Positions 59,320 to 64,000 of a stretch of DNA of 64,000 nt are shown piece by piece; position 1 is the stretch's first letter, and the number at the start of each line of letters is the position of its first letter. The notes under the pieces were generated by a model. It was not told the DNA's origin, made no database searches, and saw nothing but the letters and a program-made list of their open reading frames with translations. Source of the stretch: Terrimesophilobacter sp044464485 (GTDB taxonomy: Bacteria > Actinomycetota > Actinomycetes > Actinomycetales > Microbacteriaceae); assembly GCA_044464485.1 (NCBI GenBank), contig JBIQLG010000002.1, positions 62,001 through 126,000 on the forward strand, read 5' to 3'. The position numbers and the translations under genes were made by a program.

Positions 59320-62268
59320 ATGACCATTGAGCACAACACGGGGCAAAACACCGGGCAGCAGACCGGTCAGAAGGCAGCGCAAACAGGCTCAGCAAAGGGG
59401 CTGCGCATCACGCGCCACTTCAGCACCGAGGGCATCCACCCGTACGACGAGGTCGAGTGGGAACGCCGCGATGTTGAGCAGACGAACTGGAAATCGGGCG
59501 AAGTCATCTTCTCGCAGAGTGGCGTGGAGTTCCCGAAGAGCTGGTCAGCCAACGCTTCCACCATCGTCACCACCAAATACTTCCGCGGAGCCGCTGGTTC
59601 CGACACCCGCGAAAGCAGCCTGCGCCAGCTCATCGACCGGGTTGTGAACAAATACGTCGCCGCCGGCATCGAGCACGGCTACTTCGCCACAGAAGCGGAT
59701 GCCCACGCGTTCGGCGACGAAATCACCTGGCTTCTGCTGCACCAGGCCTTCTCCTTCAACTCTCCAGTCTGGTTCAACGTCGGCACCGAATCCCCGCAAC
59801 AGGTCAGCGCGTGCTTCATCCTCTCCGTCGACGACACCATGGACTCGATCCTGAACTGGTATCGCGAAGAGGGCATGATCTTCAAGGGCGGCTCCGGCTC
59901 CGGCGTGAACCTCTCCCGCATCCGCTCCTCCGCCGAACTGCTGAAGTCCGGCGGCACCGCGAGCGGCCCCGTCTCGTTCATGCGCGGAGCGGATGCGAGC
60001 GCCGGCACCATCAAATCCGGTGGCGCAACACGTCGCGCAGCCAAAATGGTGGTGCTCGACGTGGACCACCCCGACATCCGCGAATTCGTCGAAACGAAAG
60101 CGAAAGAAGAAGAGAAGATTCGCGTCTTGCGCGACGCCGGATTCGACATGGATCTCGGTGGCGCCGACATCGTCTCCGTCCAGTACCAGAACGCAAACAA
60201 CTCGGTGCGCGTGAGCGACACATTTATGCGCGCAGTGGAGAAAGACGAAGGCTTCGACCTCACCGCCCGCTCCGACGGCCGCACCATCGAAACCGTGCGG
60301 GCGAAAGAACTGTTCAGCGAAATCGCACAGGCCGCGTGGGCGTGCGCCGACCCCGGCATCCAGTACGACGACACCATCAACGACTGGCACACGAACCCCG
60401 AGTCCGGCCGCATCAACGGCTCGAACCCGTGCAGCGAATACATGTCGCTCGACAACTCCTCGTGCAACCTTGCCTCGCTCAACCTGCTGTCGTTCCTGAA
60501 AGACGACGACTCGTTCGACGTGGAAAGCTTCACCAAGGCGGTCGAGCTCATCATCACCGCGATGGACATCTCCATTTGCTTCGCCGACTTCCCCACCGAA
60601 CCGATCGCGAAAAACACGCGCGACTACCGCCAGCTCGGCATCGGCTACGCGAACCTCGGCGCCCTGCTCATGGCCACCGGACACGGCTACGACTCGGATG
60701 GCGGCCGCGAGCTGGCGGCATCCATCACCTCGCTCATGACGGGGGCCTCGTACCGCCGCTCCGCAGAACTCGCGGGGATTGTCGGCCCGTACGCCGGATT
60801 CGCCCGCAACGCGAAAGCCCACGAGCGCGTCATGCGCAAGCACTCGGCGGCCAACGACGACCTGCACCCGATGGGCGCGATGGACGGCGCTATCCACGCG
60901 CGAGCGGAGCAGGAGTGGAAGCGCGGCATCGAAATCGGCCAGAAGAACGGATGGCGCAACGCGCAGGCCAGCGTGCTCGCCCCCACCGGCACGATCGGCT
61001 TCATGATGGACTGCGACACCACCGGCATCGAACCGGACTTCTCTCTCGTCAAGTTCAAGAAGCTCGTCGGCGGCGGCTCCATGCAAATCGTGAACCAGGC
61101 CATCCCACGCTCACTGCGCCGACTCGGCTACCCGGAAGAAACCGTTGAAGCGATCATCGAATACATCGGTGAGAAGGGGCACGTCATCGACGCGCCGGGC
61201 CTCAAGCCCGAGCACTACGAGATCTTCGACACCGCAATGGGCCAGCGCGCGATCGCCCCCATGGGCCACGTGCGCATGATGGCCGCCGTGCAGCCCTTCC
61301 TCTCCGGCGCGATCTCCAAGACAGTGAACCTCCCAGAGTCGGCGACGGTCGAGGAAGTGGAGGAGGTCTACTACCAGGGCTGGAAGCTCGGCCTCAAGGC
61401 GCTCGCCATCTACCGCGACAACTGCAAGGTCGGCCAGCCGCTCTCGGACGGCAAGAAGGACGGTAAAAAGGACGGCACGAAAGCGGATGGCAGCGCGAAG
61501 GCCGGGAGCGCGACGTCCGGCAGCACCGCCGAGCACGCTGTGCCTGTCCGTCGTCGCCTACCCAAGACCCGTCCCTCGATGACGACATCGTTCACGGTCG
61601 CTGGTGCCCAGGGCTACCTGACCGCAGGCTCCTACCCCGACAATGGCCTCGGCGAAGTGTTCCTGCGCCTCGGCAAGCAGGGCTCCACCCTCGCCGGCGT
61701 GATGGATGCGTTCTCCATCGCCGTCTCCATCGGCCTTCAGTACGGCGTGCCGCTCACGACCTACGTGGAAAAGTTCACCAACCTGCGGTTCGAGCCGGCC
61801 GGCATGACGGATGACCCGGACATCCGCATGGCCCAGTCGATCATGGACTACATCTTCCGCCGCCTCGCTCTCGACCACCTGCCCTACGAAACCCGGGCAG
61901 CGATGGGCATCTTCACGACGACGGAGCGCACTGCCGCTCTCGACGCAGGCAGCTACGACACCATCAGCGCCGACAGCGGCAGCTTTGATGCCGGAAAGTT
62001 CGAAACCGATGCGACCACCGCGCCGTCTTCGGATGTTGCCGAAGGTTTCGACGCGGGAGCACCCGACCACATTAAACGGTCGGATGAGGCTGCACCGAGT
62101 TCGCCGACTGCAGTACCGTCGACAGTGCACTCCACCGCGGAACTGTTCGAATCGCAGCAGGGGATGACCGCGGACGCACCGCTGTGCCTCACCTGTGGCG
62201 TCAAGATGCGTCCGGCCGGTTCCTGCTTCGTGTGCGAAAGCTGCGGCAGCACGAGCGGGTGCAGCTGA
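59320..62268 (+). CDS. nrdJ: Vitamin B12-dependent ribonucleotide reductase (class II)
   Basis: NrdJ reduces ribonucleotides to deoxyribonucleotides using adenosylcobalamin as radical source, so it works with or without oxygen. The 982 residues show SPVWFNVG, CFILSVDDTMDSI, the active-site NPCSEYMSLDNSSCNLASLNLLSF and APTGTIGFMMDCDTTGIEPDFS. A Lys/Asp/Gly/Ala-rich linker follows (KKDGKKDGTKADG). The C-terminus has a zinc-ribbon-like CLTCGVKM...CFVCESCG, usual in actinobacterial NrdJ. ATG 59320 has GGGGAG upstream. The first 15 residues are a Thr/Gln/Gly-rich tail. No riboswitch is seen in its leader. Confidence 0.97.
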   Translation: MTIEHNTGQNTGQQTGQKAAQTGSAKGLRITRHFSTEGIHPYDEVEWERRDVEQTNWKSGEVIFSQSGVEFPKSWSANASTIVTTKYFRGAAGSDTRESSLRQLIDRVVNKYVAAGIEHGYFATEADAHAFGDEITWLLLHQAFSFNSPVWFNVGTESPQQVSACFILSVDDTMDSILNWYREEGMIFKGGSGSGVNLSRIRSSAELLKSGGTASGPVSFMRGADASAGTIKSGGATRRAAKMVVLDVDHPDIREFVETKAKEEEKIRVLRDAGFDMDLGGADIVSVQYQNANNSVRVSDTFMRAVEKDEGFDLTARSDGRTIETVRAKELFSEIAQAAWACADPGIQYDDTINDWHTNPESGRINGSNPCSEYMSLDNSSCNLASLNLLSFLKDDDSFDVESFTKAVELIITAMDISICFADFPTEPIAKNTRDYRQLGIGYANLGALLMATGHGYDSDGGRELAASITSLMTGASYRRSAELAGIVGPYAGFARNAKAHERVMRKHSAANDDLHPMGAMDGAIHARAEQEWKRGIEIGQKNGWRNAQASVLAPTGTIGFMMDCDTTGIEPDFSLVKFKKLVGGGSMQIVNQAIPRSLRRLGYPEETVEAIIEYIGEKGHVIDAPGLKPEHYEIFDTAMGQRAIAPMGHVRMMAAVQPFLSGAISKTVNLPESATVEEVEEVYYQGWKLGLKALAIYRDNCKVGQPLSDGKKDGKKDGTKADGSAKAGSATSGSTAEHAVPVRRRLPKTRPSMTTSFTVAGAQGYLTAGSYPDNGLGEVFLRLGKQGSTLAGVMDAFSIAVSIGLQYGVPLTTYVEKFTNLRFEPAGMTDDPDIRMAQSIMDYIFRRLALDHLPYETRAAMGIFTTTERTAALDAGSYDTISADSGSFDAGKFETDATTAPSSDVAEGFDAGAPDHIKRSDEAAPSSPTAVPSTVHSTAELFESQQGMTADAPLCLTCGVKMRPAGSCFVCESCGSTSGCS

Positions 62269-62372
62269 CAGCACGGCCCCGGTAGCACACTCGCACACGC
62301 GCACGGACGGTAACCCGCGCGGGTCGGAGAATCTGCTTACGGGCCGCGCCAACACCGACGATTGAGGTAACT

Positions 62373-63533
62373 GTGTCTGTCGAGACCGACGATTGGGATC
62401 CCCGCAGCCCGGAAGTCCTGGGCAACCAGATCGCCGCGTACGACGACATGCGTTTACGCTGCCCTGTCGCTCACAGCGAGTACCTCGGTTGGTCGGTGTT
62501 TCGCCACGAAGACGTCGTGGCTGTCGTGACGGACCATGAGACGTTCTCCAGCGAAGTGTCGAACCATCCCGCGGTGCCCAACGGTTTTGATCCGCCACGA
62601 CACGGACCCTACCGTGAGCTGGTCAACCACTACTTCACAGCGGAACACATGAACGCGTTCGAACCAGTGTGCCGAAACCTTGCCCGCGAACTCGTTTCGC
62701 GCATCCCCCGTGGTGTCGAGATCGAGTTCATCGCCGGGTTTGCGCTCGAGTACGCCCTGCAAGCACAGCGCACGTGGCTCGGCTGGCCCGACTACACCGT
62801 GGATGCCCTGCGCCACTGGACGGCGCGAAACCACCGCGCAACGCTCGCGCGAAACCGGGAAGACCTGGACTCGGTGGCGGCCGAATTCGATGCGACCGTT
62901 CGCCGTGTACTCGCCGACCACCGCGCGCACCCGGACACGAAATATGGCGACGCGGGCGACGTGATGTCCGAACTGCTGCGGGAACGTGTCAACGGCGTAC
63001 CGCTGAGCGATGACGAAATCGTCTCGATTCTTCGAAACTGGACGGTCGGCGAGCTCGGAACGATGTCCGCGAGTGTCGGCATCCTCGTGGCCTACCTCGC
63101 CGAGAATTCTGATGCACAGGATGCGCTGAGGCGCGACACCACGCACCTTTCCGCTGCCATCGACGAGATTTTGCGAATGCACTCCCCACTCATCGCCAAC
63201 CGAAGGGTTGCGACACGGGACGTGGAACTCGGCGGTCGCACTATTAAAGCCGGGGAACGTGTCAACGTGAACTGGGCGTCCGCCAACCGCGACGAAGCCC
63301 GGTTCGGGGATCCCGACGAATTCGCCCCGGATCGCAACGCGACCGACAACCTGCTGTACGGGCGCGGCATCCACGACTGCCCTGGCGCGCCTCTGGCCAG
63401 ACTGGAACTCGTGGTCGTGATGGAGGAGCTGCTCGCAGCAACCCGCGGCATCACGCGGCCGACGGGTTCGGTTCACGACTATGCGAGCTACCCGGCGAGC
63501 GGTTTTCGGACCCTGCCGATTGTGCTCGGCTAG
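62373..63533 (+). CDS. Cytochrome P450
   Basis: This is a soluble bacterial heme monooxygenase of 386 residues. The heme-binding Cys lies in LLYGRGIHDCPGAPLARLEL, and the ExxR motif is EILR followed by the R in ANRRVATRDVELGG. In the I helix the usual acid-Thr pair is altered: the segment reads VGELGTMSASVG, so the threonine is kept without the acidic residue next to it. GTG 62373 has GAGG upstream. No ferredoxin or ferredoxin reductase gene is adjacent, so electrons must come from elsewhere, perhaps the flavoprotein at 24930. The substrate is unknown. Confidence 0.92.
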   Translation: MSVETDDWDPRSPEVLGNQIAAYDDMRLRCPVAHSEYLGWSVFRHEDVVAVVTDHETFSSEVSNHPAVPNGFDPPRHGPYRELVNHYFTAEHMNAFEPVCRNLARELVSRIPRGVEIEFIAGFALEYALQAQRTWLGWPDYTVDALRHWTARNHRATLARNREDLDSVAAEFDATVRRVLADHRAHPDTKYGDAGDVMSELLRERVNGVPLSDDEIVSILRNWTVGELGTMSASVGILVAYLAENSDAQDALRRDTTHLSAAIDEILRMHSPLIANRRVATRDVELGGRTIKAGERVNVNWASANRDEARFGDPDEFAPDRNATDNLLYGRGIHDCPGAPLARLELVVVMEELLAATRGITRPTGSVHDYASYPASGFRTLPIVLG

Positions 63534-63562
63534 CGCAATTCGACCGCGGCTACCCGCTCGCG

Positions 63563-64000
63563 TCACAGCACCTGTTCGTGCAATACCTGTGCAAGGAACG
63601 GGTTACGCTGTGCACGCGCGGCATTCCACGGCGGTGGCTGGCACTCCGGGCACCAATGCCCTGCGCGCAACACAAGGTACGCGGTTGCCGAAAACGTGTG
63701 CCCTTCCGCGCACCGCCACGGCACGGGAACGTGCAGGTCCCCGGACTCTACTGTCTCCGTGAGACAATCGCCGCCGCGGAACCGCGCAGCCGACACCAGC
63801 TCCGCACGCCCAATCTGCGCATCCGGCAGCGCGTCGTCGTAACCGTGAGCTAACGGTGAACCTGCCCCGGATGAATCCGTGCCGACCGTTCCAGACGGCA
63901 CGGCGCCAGACGGCGCATGACCAGACGGCGCATCACCAGACGGCGCATCGCGAGTCGGAACGGCGCGTGACGGCACGGCAATCGGCTCGCTCCAGTCGGG
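63563..64000 (-). CDS. Zinc-ribbon-like hypothetical protein (5' end outside window)
   Basis: The minus-strand frame is open to the window edge, so the N-terminus is missing. The visible 145 residues start PDWSEPIAVPSRAVPTRD, then pass through a Pro/Ala/Ser-rich segment made of four 15-bp repeats. They end in a zinc-binding module WRCAEGHTFSATAYLVLRAGHWCPECQPPPW with C-x3-H and C-x2-C ligands, a treble-clef-type arrangement. The family is not recognised. The C-terminus (NPFLAQVLHEQVL) comes close to the P450 stop at 63533, with which it is convergent. Confidence 0.65.
   Translation of the reverse strand, partial: PDWSEPIAVPSRAVPTRDAPSGDAPSGHAPSGAVPSGTVGTDSSGAGSPLAHGYDDALPDAQIGRAELVSAARFRGGDCLTETVESGDLHVPVPWRCAEGHTFSATAYLVLRAGHWCPECQPPPWNAARAQRNPFLAQVLHEQVL
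63891..63950 (-). repeat. 15-bp in-frame tandem repeat in the edge gene
   Basis: Four units of the type CCAGACGGCGCATGA (plus-strand reading) are adjacent (63891-63905, 63906-63920, 63921-63935, 63936-63950), the first two differing by a few bases. They encode the APSG-rich stretch. Confidence 0.85.

Noticed and set aside
59159..59395. A minus-strand frame of about 78 codons that includes DPLDLAVVCIFNHYMWG
   Set aside because: The residue pattern looks protein-like but it overlaps the nrdJ start and leader and has no family match; I do not call it a gene.
1..64000. CRISPR arrays, insertion sequences, tRNA genes or phage modules
   Set aside because: No direct repeats with regular spacers, no transposase motif and no tRNA cloverleaf were seen; the tandem repeats found are in-frame coding repeats.

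Overview
The window looks like a chromosomal segment of a high-GC actinobacterium, most likely in or near the Microbacteriaceae. The grounds are inference from GTG and ATG starts with GGAGG-type ribosome sites, actinobacterial gene families (DUF6457 beside a MobA-like gene, SufU, class II NrdJ, a DUF4430/SCO2322-like ECF cluster) and frequent GCGGATGC on coding strands. No rRNA, tRNA, insertion sequence, phage gene or CRISPR array was found. No gene-free stretch exceeds about 300 bases; the longest is about 250 bases, at 57751-58000.

1-11723 is mostly minus strand: the 5' part of dnaX (cut by the window edge), a plus-strand sortase-type surface protein, ackA-pta, an SRP RNA just upstream of pta, two tandem TDT/SLAC1-like transporters and a pdhA-pdhB-pdhC operon. 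Aconitase (11881-14667) is divergent from pdhA. 14698-17379 carries half of a molybdenum cofactor (Moco) set: MobA-like, DUF6457, MoeB-rhodanese and MoaE. The other half (moaA, moaD) lies at 21110-22478 next to a membrane-fused sulfite-oxidase-type molybdoenzyme. Between the halves are a cold-shock/DUF1294 protein, a cupin, a glutaryl-CoA-type dehydrogenase and an Orn/Lys/Arg decarboxylase.

24930-28748 holds a ferredoxin-reductase-like flavoprotein, a free-standing HMA metal-binding protein, a Crp/Fnr regulator and a P1B ATPase that lacks its own HMA domain. The HMA gene and the ATPase gene have near-identical Crp/Fnr boxes at the same spacing from a -10-like hexamer. A GlcD-like oxidase and a VOC protein follow. 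Then comes a nitrate respiration island: a DNA-binding regulator with SufR-like cysteine spacing, narGHJI and narK. These use the Moco made by the genes upstream.

40564-43632 is a sulfur/iron region: SufU, a TusA-like protein, a multi-pass membrane protein and SufS, with a DtxR/IdeR-type iron box in the divergent promoter. 43704-49165 is a cobalamin region: a PduO-type adenosyltransferase and, divergently, a cobalamin riboswitch followed by an anchored DUF4430-like protein and ECF T, A-A and S components. NrdJ, which needs adenosylcobalamin, is at 59320.

49132-64000 is mixed: CorA, small stress or detoxification proteins, an ArsR-SRPBCC pair, a TetR-ABC exporter operon with a perfect palindromic operator, a GNAT protein, an alpha/beta hydrolase, rifampin ADP-ribosyltransferase (arr) preceded by a rifamycin-associated-element-like hairpin, a frameshifted formylglycine-generating-enzyme-like gene, nrdJ, a cytochrome P450 and an edge-truncated zinc-ribbon protein.
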